Source: Pseudodesulfovibrio sp. | Lineage (GTDB): Bacteria > Desulfobacterota > Desulfovibrionia > Desulfovibrionales > Desulfovibrionaceae | Length of the DNA stretch: 64,000 nt | Assembly (NCBI RefSeq): GCF_028692895.1 | Contig: NZ_JAQUWN010000002.1 | Span: 1 to 64,000, forward strand | Direction of reading: 5' to 3' | In this document: positions 10,834 to 21,376 of the stretch, one piece after another | Numbering within the stretch: the stretch's first letter is position 1 | Layout: each line of letters opens with the position of its first letter | Made by a program: the position numbers and the translations under genes | The notes under the pieces: model-generated | Seen by the model: the letters and a program-made list of their open reading frames with translations, nothing else | What the model was told of the DNA's origin: nothing | Database searches by the model: none

Positions 10834-11219
10834 GCCTCCCCGTGATCGACGTGGTGGCCGGGATCATCTGGCGCGACGGCCGCTACCTGGCCGTGGAGCG
10901 GCCCGAGGGCGGCCCCATGGCGGGCTGGTGGGAGTTTCCCGGCGGCAAGATCGAGCCGGGCGAGACGCGCGAGCAGGCCCTGGTGCGCGAACTGCGCGAG
11001 GAGCTGGCCGTCACGCCCGAGGATTTCGAGTTCTGGCGGGAGCTGGAGCACGCCTACGAAACCTTTTCCGTGCGTCTGCATTTTTTTCACATCCGCAAGT
11101 ATTCCGGTGAATTGACCGCCATGGAGAAGCAGCGGTGGGCCTGGGTCGATCCCTCGCGGCCGAATGAGCTCGGCTTTCTGCCCGCCGACGCGCCCATCGT
11201 CGATGCGCTCCACGCCTAG
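10830..11219 (+). CDS. NUDIX hydrolase (MutT-like)
   Basis: Nudix box GGKIEPGETREQALVRELREEL; GTG start overlaps the upstream stop. Confidence 0.88.
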   Translation: MSLPVIDVVAGIIWRDGRYLAVERPEGGPMAGWWEFPGGKIEPGETREQALVRELREELAVTPEDFEFWRELEHAYETFSVRLHFFHIRKYSGELTAMEKQRWAWVDPSRPNELGFLPADAPIVDALHA

Positions 11220-11351
11220 GCCCGCCAACGGTTTCCGGGCGGTCACGCCCATTTCCCCATTGAAGATTGAGCGAAAGCGGCGTATGAAGGTGCTCTTGCC
11301 CGGTCTCCGGTCAGTGTGGACGGGCCAATCGGAATTTTCAGGAGTAAGGCT

Positions 11352-12224
11352 TTGCACGTTTGTGATTTAATTAAGGGAAAGTCGCCGTTCCTCTCGCTGG
11401 AGTTTTTCCCGCCCAAGGAACGGGACGCCTGGTCCGGATTTTTCGAGGTGGTGGACAAGCTGCGGGCGCTGAATCCGCTCTTCGCCTCCGTGACTTACGG
11501 GGCTGGAGGCGGCACACAGGACAACACCCTGGAGATCGCCACCCGCCTGAAACGGGAGCACGGCCTGGAGCCGGTCACCCACCTGACCAGCGTGGGCGCT
11601 TCGGCCGAGAAGCTGGACGGCTTCCTGCACGCCCTGCGCGAGGCGGGCATCGACAACGTCCTGGCCCTGCGCGGCGACCCGCCCCGGGGCGTCCAGGACT
11701 TCGACTTCGCCTCCCAGGAGTTCCGCCACGCCACCGACGTCATCGAGTTCATCGGCAAGCGCTATCCCGAACTGTGCGTGGGCGGCGCGGCCTATCCCGA
11801 GCCGCATCCCGAGTCCCCGACCATCCGGTCCGACATCGAAATGGTCCGGCTCAAGGTGGAGAAGGGGGCCAGATTCCTGGTGACCCAGCTCTTTTTCGAC
11901 AACCGACTGTACTTCGACTACGTGGCCCGGCTGAAGGCCATGGGAGCCGACGTGCCGGTCATTCCGGGGGTCCTGCCCATCCTGACCCTGAAGTCCGCCA
12001 AGTTCGTCCTCGGCATGTGCGGCGCGGCCATTCCCGGAAAGTTCCTGAGCGCCCTCGAAGCGGCGCATGCGGAGGGTGGAGACGACGCCGTATACGAACT
12101 CGGCATCGCCTATACCACCAAACAGGCGAGGGAACTCATTGCGGGCGGCGCGCCCGGCGTGCACCTGTACACGCTGAACCGCGCCGAGGCGTGCCTGGAA
12201 ATCGGCAAGAACCTGAACTTATAA
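11352..12224 (+). CDS. metF: methylenetetrahydrofolate reductase; start uncertain (TTG 11352 or ATG 11316)
   Basis: SLEFFPPKERDAW, SVTYGAGGGTQDNTLEIATRLKRE, LALRGDPPRG. Confidence 0.9.
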   Translation: MHVCDLIKGKSPFLSLEFFPPKERDAWSGFFEVVDKLRALNPLFASVTYGAGGGTQDNTLEIATRLKREHGLEPVTHLTSVGASAEKLDGFLHALREAGIDNVLALRGDPPRGVQDFDFASQEFRHATDVIEFIGKRYPELCVGGAAYPEPHPESPTIRSDIEMVRLKVEKGARFLVTQLFFDNRLYFDYVARLKAMGADVPVIPGVLPILTLKSAKFVLGMCGAAIPGKFLSALEAAHAEGGDDAVYELGIAYTTKQARELIAGGAPGVHLYTLNRAEACLEIGKNLNL

Positions 12225-12242
12225 TTTTTTTGGGGTATCAGA

Positions 12243-13268
<1,026 letters not shown>

Positions 13269-13280
13269 GAGGCCGGGAAC

Positions 13281-14225
13281 ATGGTTGATATTGCGGGCAG
13301 GGAGACGTACCTCCGGGCCATGCTCGACGTGGAGCGGCCCGGCGCGGCCGAGGTCCAGGCCTTCTACGAACACCGCGTCGGCCTGATCTGCACGGACCCG
13401 GCCCTGATGCTTATGCCGTGGGACGACCATCTGGTCCATCGCGGCGACGGCGTGTTCGAGGCCATGAAGTTCGTGGACGGGCGGCTCTACCAGCTCGACC
13501 CGCACCTGGCGCGGATGCGGCGCTCCTCGTCCTCCATCTATCTGGAGCCGCCGTGCTCCTTCGACGAGATGCGCGGGCTGATCCTGGAGGTCTGCCGCGC
13601 CGGAGGCCGGCCGACGGGCATGTTGCGCGTCTTCCTGGGGCGCGGCCCCGGCGGGTTCGGCGTCTATCCGTCCGAGTGCCCGGTGACGAGCCTCTACATC
13701 GTGGCCACGGACCTGCACCAGCCGAAACCCTCCTTCTACGAGCAGGGGGTCACGGCCTTCCGGACCTCGGTTCCGGCCAAGCAGTCCTACCTGGCGACCA
13801 TCAAGTCCATCGACTACCTGCCCAACGTGCTCATGAAGCGCGAGGCGCAGGAAAAAGGATACGACTTCCCGTTCTGCTTCGACAGCAATGACTGCCTGGC
13901 CGAAGGGGCCACGGAGAACGTGTGCATCGTCAACAAGGACGGCCACCTGGTCATTCCCGAGTTCACCAACGCCCTGGCCGGGACTACGCTCATGCGGGCA
14001 GTGGACCTCATCAAGGCGGAGATGCCCTCGGTGACCTTCCGCTCCATCAGCGAGGAGGACATCTACCTGGCCAGGGAGGTCATCATTGTGGGCACCACGG
14101 GCGACGCCATCCCGGTGGTCCGGTTTAACGGCCAGCCCATCCACGACGTCCGGCCCGGCCCGGTCTGCAAGCGCATCCGCGAACTGATCCGGCAGGACAT
14201 CCGCGACAACGGCATCCTCCTGTAG
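13281..14225 (+). CDS. class IV aminotransferase (branched-chain/D-amino-acid aminotransferase-like)
   Basis: HRGDGVFEAMKFVDGRLYQLDPHLARM, KSIDYLPNVLMKREAQEKGYD, EGATENVCIV. Confidence 0.88.
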   Translation: MVDIAGRETYLRAMLDVERPGAAEVQAFYEHRVGLICTDPALMLMPWDDHLVHRGDGVFEAMKFVDGRLYQLDPHLARMRRSSSSIYLEPPCSFDEMRGLILEVCRAGGRPTGMLRVFLGRGPGGFGVYPSECPVTSLYIVATDLHQPKPSFYEQGVTAFRTSVPAKQSYLATIKSIDYLPNVLMKREAQEKGYDFPFCFDSNDCLAEGATENVCIVNKDGHLVIPEFTNALAGTTLMRAVDLIKAEMPSVTFRSISEEDIYLAREVIIVGTTGDAIPVVRFNGQPIHDVRPGPVCKRIRELIRQDIRDNGILL

Positions 14226-14243
14226 AAATCCGACAAGCAAGAC

Positions 14244-14276
14244 AAAGGGCCGTCCCGGTTGGGGCGGCCCTTTTTT
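14244..14276 (+). terminator. rho-independent terminator
   Basis: AAAGGGCCGTCCC-GGTT-GGGGCGGCCCTTTTTT. Confidence 0.85.
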
Positions 14277-14293
14277 CGTTTTCGCGTCTTAGG

Positions 14294-15202
14294 CTAGCGC
14301 CGCGCTTCCACGTTTTGCGGCGCCGTCTCGAACTGGCGGATGGCCTCTCGGGCCAGGACGTCCGCGCCCATCTTGCGCATGGCGTGTTCCTGGACCATGC
14401 GCGTCACGTCCATGGGGCCGGGGACGGTCATGAAGCCGAAGGCCTGGGCCCAGGATTCGCCCCGCAGGTAGGAGAGGGCCCAGCGAATGGTCTGCATGTG
14501 GAAGAAGGACTGGTTGTTGATGACCAGCATGGCCTTGCAGCGGCCGTCTTCCGCGCGTTCGCGGAAGGTGACCTTGGCGTGCTCGCAGGAGGCGAGGGGA
14601 TAGTTGACGTGGAAGAATACGCGTCCGGCCACGGCCATCTGCACCCACAGGTCCCAGTCCCGGTAGATGGTGTTGTCACGGAATCCCACGGTCTCGTCCC
14701 AGGCCGTGCGCCGGATCATGACCGCCGGGCCGATGATGTTCTGGACTTGGAGCAGCCGCTCGTCGAAGTCCGGGAGCTGGATCATGCCAGGCCGGCCGGC
14801 CGAGGCGCGCTTTGGCGCGAGCCGGATGTAGTCCGGATACATGACGTCCACGTCCGGGTTCTCGGTGAACAGGGGCAGGGCGGTGGTCAGGTACTTGGGG
14901 TCGAGCCGGTAATCGGGCCGCAGGAAAAGGAGCAAGTCGCCGCGCGCGGCGCGGACCGCCTCGTTGCGGGCCAGGGCCGGGGGGACCGTGTTGTCCAGGG
15001 CGATCAGGGTGACGGCGTCGATGCCTGTGATGGCGCGCCAGGCGGAAGGGGCTGATTCGGGGTGGGTCCCGTTGCCCGCCACGATGATCTCGACGCGCTC
15101 CAGTCCGGTGGACTGGCGCGCGATGGACTGCATCAGGCGCGGCATACTGGGATGCGTTTCCAGGTCGGAAACGATTATGGTGACATGACGATCCATTGTC
15201 AT
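14294..15202 (-). CDS. family 2 glycosyltransferase
   Basis: VTIIVSDLETHPSMPRLMQSIARQSTGLERVEIIVAGNG, DLLLFLRPDYRLDPKYL, YRDWDLWVQMAVAGRVFF. Confidence 0.75.
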   Translation of the reverse strand: MTMDRHVTIIVSDLETHPSMPRLMQSIARQSTGLERVEIIVAGNGTHPESAPSAWRAITGIDAVTLIALDNTVPPALARNEAVRAARGDLLLFLRPDYRLDPKYLTTALPLFTENPDVDVMYPDYIRLAPKRASAGRPGMIQLPDFDERLLQVQNIIGPAVMIRRTAWDETVGFRDNTIYRDWDLWVQMAVAGRVFFHVNYPLASCEHAKVTFRERAEDGRCKAMLVINNQSFFHMQTIRWALSYLRGESWAQAFGFMTVPGPMDVTRMVQEHAMRKMGADVLAREAIRQFETAPQNVEARR

Positions 15203-15415
15203 TGTCGGCCCCTTCCGTGGGAAAAGTCAATTATCTCGAACAAGTCGGCACGTTCCGTGTGCACATTTCACCTTGTTCGTGCCAATCTCATCGGTGTAAT
15301 AATCGATAACTTTAGAGGGATCGGTCATTTTTTGCAAAAAAAGGAATCGTCGATTTGGCCCGCTTCTCTTGCGGAGGCGGGCTTGTTCACGTATGTAGTG
15401 CAAAAGACAAGTAGA

Positions 15416-18154
15416 ATGCCGGAGCGTTCCGGCCTATCCCGAACCGGTCCTGGTGGTGCTGACGTGGCTGTTTTCAAGTGCGATTCCTGCGGATACGAAC
15501 GAGAGGTCCCCGGCTCCCTGACAGGGAAAAAGGCCAAATGCCCCCAGTGCGGGCGCGGCGTCGTCATTGTCGACGAACCGTCCGGAGGGGAGCCCCCCGC
15601 CGAACCGGTCCTGGCCGAACCGGAATCCGCTTCCCGGACGGAAGGGGCATCGCAGCCGCTCAACCTGGACGAGGCTGTGGCCGAACCGGTCTACGAGGTG
15701 GAGGACGCCGTTTGCGCCGCCTGCGGCGCGGTCATTTCCGGCGGCCATGAGGGAGTCTGTCCCTCTTGCGGGGCCGAGGTGCGCGAGGCCGATGAATATC
15801 CCGAGATCACCGAGGACGACGTGGATGTCAGCGACCTGGCCGAAAGCCGCGAGCCCCAGGTCTGGGACGACGATTTCGGCGGCGGGGACCGGGGCGGGAG
15901 CGTGCTCGACCGGGACGACCGCCAGGAAGACGGCTGGCGGCTGCTGGCGGGAGGGTTGCCCCTCAACCTCTTCGGCGGCCTGGTTTCCGGCCTGCTGGCC
16001 TTCTTTTTCGCCGTGGCCCTGGCCATGCTCGTGGTCAGCCAGGACTCCACGGACATGCTCCTGCCCTACGTGCTGGCCGCCTCCCTGATCGGGACCGTGG
16101 TCGGCTGCGTCTTCTACCCCTTCGGTTCGCGCATTCCCTTTTCCATGGCCGGGCCGGGGTCCGTGACCGCCGTGGTGCTGATCTTTTTCGTGGGCAACAT
16201 TTCCAAGGTCATGGCCGGGTTTTCGCCCGAGACCGTGCTGGTCACCCTGGTGGCCGGGCTGATGGCCGCCGCCATTTTCGTGGGCGCCGTCATCTGGCTG
16301 CTCGGGCGGCTCCGGCTGGGCGAACTCATCCGCTACATCCCGTTGCAGATCATCGGCGGAGCCATCGGCGGCATCGGCGTCTTCATCCTGCTCGGCATGA
16401 TCGACTGGGGCACCGGACTGCCGCTCTCCTGGAGCAGCGCGGTCACGGCCCTGAGCGAGGGAGCGGCCCGGTTCGACCTCCGCAACGCCGCATATACCCT
16501 CGGGCCGAGCCTTGTCTTCGGACTGGTTCTGTTCCTGGCTCTTTCCCGGTACAAGAATTCCCTGTTCCTGCTGGCCATCATCATGGTTGCGGCCGGGGCC
16601 GGTTTCGGGGCCGGGTTATGGGGGCACGACCCCGTGGTCAAGTCCCTGGCCGCACCCCTGCCCGGCCTGACCGACGGTGTCATCCGCTTCCCCTGGGATT
16701 CGGTGCGCTTCGACCATGCGGCCGTCCGCTGGGACGTCATCAAGGACAACGGCCTGTATATCGGCGCGCTGGCCTCGCTGGTCATCCTGACCGTCATGTA
16801 CCGGATCACGCGGCTCGAACTCCTGCATGGCCGCGAGGTGGACCTGAGCCGGGAGTACCGCTCCCTTGGGCTGGTCAACATGCTCTCCGGCCTGTGCGGG
16901 GGCCTGCCCGTGGCCGTTTCCTACGGCCGCAGCGCGGGCAACCACGCCTCGGGCGGACGGGGGGCGCTTTCCGTGATCCTGGCCGGGCTGATCTGCGCGG
17001 CCGGGCTGGCCTTTGCCGGATACGTCCTGCCGCTGGTTCCCCGCTTCGTGTTCGAGGGGCTCCTTGTCTACGCCGGACTGGATTTGATTCGCGACTGGAT
17101 GTTCAAGGCCCGGTCCGCCTTCACCCGGCGCGACGACTTCTGGCTTCTGTGGCTGACCTTCCTGGCCACGGTCCTGCTCGGGCTGATCGAGGGGCTGGCC
17201 CTGGCCCTGGTCCTGGCCCTGCTGGTGACCGTTGGGCGCAACAGCCGCATCGGCTCGGTGCGCAACGTCCTTTCCGGGGCCAACCACCGCAGCAACGTGG
17301 ACCGGGCCGCCGCCCAGCAGCGCACCCTCAAGGAAGTGGGCGACCACATCCACATCCTGCGCCTCCAGGGCTTCCTCTTCCTGGGCTCCATGCAGCGGCT
17401 GATCCTCGACATTCGCCATCGCCTGGACGACCGGGACAAGCTGCCGGTGCGTTTCCTGCTGCTCGATTTCCGGATGGTCAACGGGTTCGCCTCGGCCTGC
17501 GGCGTGGGGTTTGAGAAGCTGCTCGGCATCATGGACGACTACGGGGTGGAGATCCTGATTACCAGCGCACCGCTGGAGCTGGAGACCCACCTGGAGAGCA
17601 TGGGGTGCGTGGGCGAGGCCGAGGGGCAGTTCCGGGTGTTCTTCAACCTGGATTTCGCCCTGGAGTGGTGCGAGAACCGGATTCTCGACTCAGAGAACAT
17701 GCTGGAGATGCGCTCCATGAGCCTGGCCGAGCTGCTCCGGCCCGTCTTCCCGGAGCCCAAGTACATTCCGGCCTTGATGAAGGTGCTCAAGCGGGTGGAC
17801 CTGCCCCGGGGAGAGGCGGCCTTCCGCCAGGGCGACCTTTCGGATTCCATGTATTTCGTCGAGTCCGGCAGGCTGGACGTGGAGCTGGAGCTGGAGGGCG
17901 GCAAGCTGCTCCGGCTCAAGAAGGTGGGGCCCGGCGCGGTCTTCGGCGAGATGGGGCTCTACACCAGCGCGCCGCGTTCGGCCACGGTGCGCGCGGCCGA
18001 GAAGTGCGTGCTCTATTGCATGACCAAGGACAAGCTGTCGGCCGTGGAGCGCCGCGCGCCCATGCTGGCCACCGCGGTCAACCGCTACCTCATCAACATG
18101 ATGTCGGATCGGCTGTTGGACGCCAACGTCAAGGTTCGCGATCTCATGACCTAG
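15416..18154 (+). CDS. SulP-family transporter with N-terminal zinc ribbons and C-terminal STAS and cyclic-nucleotide-binding domains; start uncertain (ATG 15416 or GTG 15464)
   Basis: CDSCG-x13-CPQCG and CAACG-x10-CPSCG; multi-TM SulP core; STAS-like LRLQGFLFLGSMQRLILDIRHRL; C-terminal GRLDVELELEGGKLLRLKKVGPGAVFGEMGLYTSAPRSATVRA. Confidence 0.85.
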   Translation: MPERSGLSRTGPGGADVAVFKCDSCGYEREVPGSLTGKKAKCPQCGRGVVIVDEPSGGEPPAEPVLAEPESASRTEGASQPLNLDEAVAEPVYEVEDAVCAACGAVISGGHEGVCPSCGAEVREADEYPEITEDDVDVSDLAESREPQVWDDDFGGGDRGGSVLDRDDRQEDGWRLLAGGLPLNLFGGLVSGLLAFFFAVALAMLVVSQDSTDMLLPYVLAASLIGTVVGCVFYPFGSRIPFSMAGPGSVTAVVLIFFVGNISKVMAGFSPETVLVTLVAGLMAAAIFVGAVIWLLGRLRLGELIRYIPLQIIGGAIGGIGVFILLGMIDWGTGLPLSWSSAVTALSEGAARFDLRNAAYTLGPSLVFGLVLFLALSRYKNSLFLLAIIMVAAGAGFGAGLWGHDPVVKSLAAPLPGLTDGVIRFPWDSVRFDHAAVRWDVIKDNGLYIGALASLVILTVMYRITRLELLHGREVDLSREYRSLGLVNMLSGLCGGLPVAVSYGRSAGNHASGGRGALSVILAGLICAAGLAFAGYVLPLVPRFVFEGLLVYAGLDLIRDWMFKARSAFTRRDDFWLLWLTFLATVLLGLIEGLALALVLALLVTVGRNSRIGSVRNVLSGANHRSNVDRAAAQQRTLKEVGDHIHILRLQGFLFLGSMQRLILDIRHRLDDRDKLPVRFLLLDFRMVNGFASACGVGFEKLLGIMDDYGVEILITSAPLELETHLESMGCVGEAEGQFRVFFNLDFALEWCENRILDSENMLEMRSMSLAELLRPVFPEPKYIPALMKVLKRVDLPRGEAAFRQGDLSDSMYFVESGRLDVELELEGGKLLRLKKVGPGAVFGEMGLYTSAPRSATVRAAEKCVLYCMTKDKLSAVERRAPMLATAVNRYLINMMSDRLLDANVKVRDLMT

Positions 18155-18181
18155 GCCGGTTGTCGGCCCTCACACAACCAT

Positions 18182-18228
18182 TGCGGGCGAACGCCGAACG
18201 GCGGGCCGGTCCTGTCGCGTTGCCCGCA
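18182..18228. repeat. long imperfect inverted repeat between convergent genes
   Basis: TGCGGGCGAACGC ... GCGTTGCCCGCA, 12-bp arms with one bulged base. Confidence 0.6.
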
Positions 18229-18248
18229 GGGGGCAGGGGCGTGGTCCG

Positions 18249-19121
18249 CTATCCCCGCTTGAGGTCCTGGCGCACATAGTCGCGCAGGGCCTCCCGCCAG
18301 TGGCGGGGGGTGATGCCCGTGGTGCGGATGAAGCGGGAGAGGTCGAGCACCGAGTAGGCCGGTCGGACCGCCTTGGTGGGGTAGTCGCGGGACGGGATGG
18401 GCTCAACCTTGCAATCCATGCCCGCCAGTTCCACGGCCGCGCGGGCCAGGCGGTACCATGTGGTTTCGCCCGAGTTGGCCACATGATAGATGCCCGTGGC
18501 GTCGTGCTCGATGAGCCGCAGGGCGCCGACGGCGATGTCCGGGGCGTAGGAGGGCGAGCCGGTCTGGTCGTCCACCACGGAAAGGGCTCCCCGCGTCTCG
18601 GCCAAGCCGAGAATCTTTTCCACGAAATTGATGCGTCCCGGGCCGAAAAGCCAGGAGGTGCGGATAATCAGGGTCTTGTCGTAGCCGATTTTGAGCAGGT
18701 TGCGCTCGCCCGCGGTCTTGCTGATGCCGTAGACCGAGAACGCGCCGGGCTCGTCGTATTCCGTGTAGGGGGTGCGCTTGTCGCCCTTGAAGACGAAGTC
18801 CGTGCTGAAGTGGACGAACGGGATGAAACGCTTGGCGGCCTCGGCCAGGAGCAGGGGGGGGGCCGTGGCGTTGAGGGCGAAGGCCAGCTCCTCCTCGTCC
18901 TCGGCCTGGTCCACCTGGGTGTAGGCGGCGGCGTTGATGAGCAGGTCCGGGTCCTTGCGGTCGATCAGCCGGCTGACCCGGTGGGGGTCGAGGATGTCGC
19001 CGTCGGCGCTGGACAGGGGGATGGGCACGGCCCCGGCGCTCGCCAGGGTCTTGGTCAGGGATTGGCCGAGCAGGCCGGTCTTGCCGCCCAGCACCATGAC
19101 GCGGAGTCCGGAGAGGTTCAT
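18249..19121 (-). CDS. rmlD: dTDP-4-dehydrorhamnose reductase
   Basis: MNLSGLRVMVLGGKTGLLGQSLTKTL, INAAAYTQVDQAEDEEELAFALNA, FSTDFVFKGDKRTPYTEYDEP; next to rmlB. Confidence 0.9.
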   Translation of the reverse strand: MNLSGLRVMVLGGKTGLLGQSLTKTLASAGAVPIPLSSADGDILDPHRVSRLIDRKDPDLLINAAAYTQVDQAEDEEELAFALNATAPPLLLAEAAKRFIPFVHFSTDFVFKGDKRTPYTEYDEPGAFSVYGISKTAGERNLLKIGYDKTLIIRTSWLFGPGRINFVEKILGLAETRGALSVVDDQTGSPSYAPDIAVGALRLIEHDATGIYHVANSGETTWYRLARAAVELAGMDCKVEPIPSRDYPTKAVRPAYSVLDLSRFIRTTGITPRHWREALRDYVRQDLKRG

Positions 19122-20137
19122 CGCGTGCGCTCCTCGTACCAGCGGTCCATGAAGGTCCGGTATTCGCCGCTCTGCACCTTGTCGAGCCATGCGCCGTTGG
19201 CCTCGTACCATTGGACGGTGCGGCGCAGTCCGGTGGCGAAATCCACGGTGGGCGCGAAGCCCAGCTCCTCGGCGGCCAGGGAGAAATCCATGGCGTAGCG
19301 CCTGTCGTGGCCCGGCCGGTCGGTGACGTGGGTGATGAGGGACTCGGGCTTGCCCAGGATGGCGAGCATGGTCCTGACCACGTTGATGTTGGCCTCCTCG
19401 GCGTTGCCGCCGAAGTTGTAGGCCCGGCCCTCGCGCCCCTTGAGCAGGACCAGCTCCACGCCCTGGCAGTGGTCGTCCACATAGATCCAGTCGCGGACGT
19501 TGAGGCCGTCGCCGTACACGGGCAGGGGCTTGTCCGCCTTGGCGTTCAGGTACATGAGCGGGATGAGCTTTTCCGGGAACTGGTAGGGCCCGTAGTTGTT
19601 GGAGCAGCGGGTGACCAGGACCGGGAAGCCGTAGGTCTCGAAATAGGCGCGGCACATCAGGTCCGCCCCGGCCTTGCTGGCCGAGTAGGGCGAGTTGGGC
19701 GCGAGCGGCGTGGTCTCCGTGAACTTGCCCGTGGGTCCGAGGGCGCCGTAGACCTCGTCGGTGGAGATGTGGACGAACCGGCCCACCTTGCTCTGGCGGG
19801 CGCACTCCAGCAGGTTCTGCGCGCCCTGGACGTTGGTGGCCACAAAGGGAGAGGGGTCGTCGATGGAGCGGTCCACATGGGACTCGGCCGCGAAGTTCAC
19901 CACCGCGTCGATGCCGTGGCCCGCAAGCACGTCCATGACCAGGGAGCGGTCGTTGATGTCGCCCTGCACGAAGACGTAGCGCGGTTCGCTCGCCTCCAGG
20001 TCCAGCAGGTTCAGCCGGTTGCCCGCGTAGGTGAGCTTGTCCAGGTTGATGATGGACCAGTCCGGATGGCGGGCGAGCACTCGGCGGATGAAGTTGGCGC
20101 CGATGAAGCCGCAGCCGCCGGTAACAAGTAATTTCAT
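19118..20137 (-). CDS. rmlB: dTDP-glucose 4,6-dehydratase
   Basis: MKLLVTGGCGFIGANFIRRVL, NFAAESHVDRSIDDPSPFVATNVQGAQNLLE, HISTDEVYGALG. Confidence 0.95.
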   Translation of the reverse strand: MKLLVTGGCGFIGANFIRRVLARHPDWSIINLDKLTYAGNRLNLLDLEASEPRYVFVQGDINDRSLVMDVLAGHGIDAVVNFAAESHVDRSIDDPSPFVATNVQGAQNLLECARQSKVGRFVHISTDEVYGALGPTGKFTETTPLAPNSPYSASKAGADLMCRAYFETYGFPVLVTRCSNNYGPYQFPEKLIPLMYLNAKADKPLPVYGDGLNVRDWIYVDDHCQGVELVLLKGREGRAYNFGGNAEEANINVVRTMLAILGKPESLITHVTDRPGHDRRYAMDFSLAAEELGFAPTVDFATGLRRTVQWYEANGAWLDKVQSGEYRTFMDRWYEERTR

Positions 20138-20216
20138 GGGGTTGGCAGTCTCGCTGAAGATGGTTTCCGGTTAGGGGAAACCATACAGCCCGGCGAGGGA
20201 AAAGACAAGGCGGTCG

Positions 20217-20666
20217 TCAGTCCAGGCCCCCGGTCTGGCGCAGGGCCTCGTAGAGCAGGATGCCGGTGGAGGTGGAGAGGTTCAGGCTGCGGACCTCGCC
20301 GGTCATGGGAATGCGCACGCGGTCCGGGTACTGCTCCATGAGTTCGAGGGGCAGGCCGCGCGTCTCCGGGCCCATGACGATGGCGTCGTCCGGACGGAAG
20401 CGGAAGGTGTGGTAGGGGGCGGACGCCTTGGTGGAGGCCAGGACCAGCCTGGACGGGGCCACGCGCGACAGGAAGTCGTCCAGGTTCGGGTGGACCGTGA
20501 CGTCCACATGGGGCCAGTAGTCCAGCCCAGCGCGCTTCAGGTGCTTGTCGTCGATGGAGAAGCCGAGGGGCTCGATGAGGTGCAGCGGGGTCCGGGTGGC
20601 CGCGCAGAGCCGGGCGATGTTGCCGGTGTTGGGCGGAATCTCCGGCTCGAAGAGGACGATGCGCAT
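20217..20666 (-). CDS. trmL: tRNA (cytidine/uridine-34-2'-O)-methyltransferase, SPOUT family
   Basis: MRIVLFEPEIPPNTGNIARLCAATRTPLHLIEPLGF, GPETRGLP, RSLNLSTSTGILLYEALRQ. Confidence 0.92.
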   Translation of the reverse strand: MRIVLFEPEIPPNTGNIARLCAATRTPLHLIEPLGFSIDDKHLKRAGLDYWPHVDVTVHPNLDDFLSRVAPSRLVLASTKASAPYHTFRFRPDDAIVMGPETRGLPLELMEQYPDRVRIPMTGEVRSLNLSTSTGILLYEALRQTGGLD

Positions 20667-20668
20667 GC

Positions 20669-21376
20669 CTAGACGTCGAGGGTGATGGTGGCCTTGCCCG
20701 GCGCGTATCCCTTGAGGGTGCGGATCATCTCGCGGATGGCGGCGGAGATGATGTCCTCGACGAAGGGCTTCATGCCGAGCGGCGCGCCGTTGATGTCCAC
20801 GGCGATGGAGTTGCGCATGGCCAGGCAGGCCTCGGGGCCGACCGCGCCCCGGACGATTTCCGTGGCCAGGGTCCGGCAGTCCGGGCGGCCGCAGGTGCCG
20901 CAATCCATGCCGGGCAGGAAGAAGCCCCTGGCGAAGGCCAGGTCGGCCAGCTCGCCGACGGTGGCCGGGGCCGGGATGCCGGGCAGGGTTTGCTCCCCCT
21001 GGGTGGCGATGGCCAGCTCGGGCGAGAGCCAGTCCGTGCCGTCGGAGAGGTCTCCGCGCAGGCAGAGGATGCGCGGCAGGAAGCCGAGCGGCTTGCCGCC
21101 CTCCACGATGAGCACGTCCGAGGTGAGCAGGGGGAGCAGGTCGGGCAGGAAGCGGTGGCGCGTCCATTGGACAAAGGCCTCGGAGGGGCTCAGGCCCGCC
21201 ACCACGTCGCAGATCTCGGCGTACTTGGCGGTGTCGGTTTCCGCCCAGTCGAAGCCGCTGTGGCTGAACTTGGCGGCGGAAACGGTCAGGCCGCGCGCCT
21301 TGAACGTCCTTGCCAGTTCGAGGACCAGGGTGGTTTTGCCGGAATTTTTGGGACCGACGACGGCTACGGCCTTCAT
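20669..21376 (-). CDS. MobB-like P-loop protein with C-terminal putative Fe-S domain
   Basis: MKAVAVVGPKNSGKTTLVLELARTFKARG (Walker A), DVLIVEGGKPLGFLPRILCLR, and CGTCGRPDC (C-x2-C-x4-C). Confidence 0.75.
   Translation of the reverse strand: MKAVAVVGPKNSGKTTLVLELARTFKARGLTVSAAKFSHSGFDWAETDTAKYAEICDVVAGLSPSEAFVQWTRHRFLPDLLPLLTSDVLIVEGGKPLGFLPRILCLRGDLSDGTDWLSPELAIATQGEQTLPGIPAPATVGELADLAFARGFFLPGMDCGTCGRPDCRTLATEIVRGAVGPEACLAMRNSIAVDINGAPLGMKPFVEDIISAAIREMIRTLKGYAPGKATITLDV

Noticed and set aside
16616-17590. 324-aa minus-strand ORF inside the SulP gene
   Set aside because: Gln/Pro/Gly-rich antisense translation without a homologous pattern.
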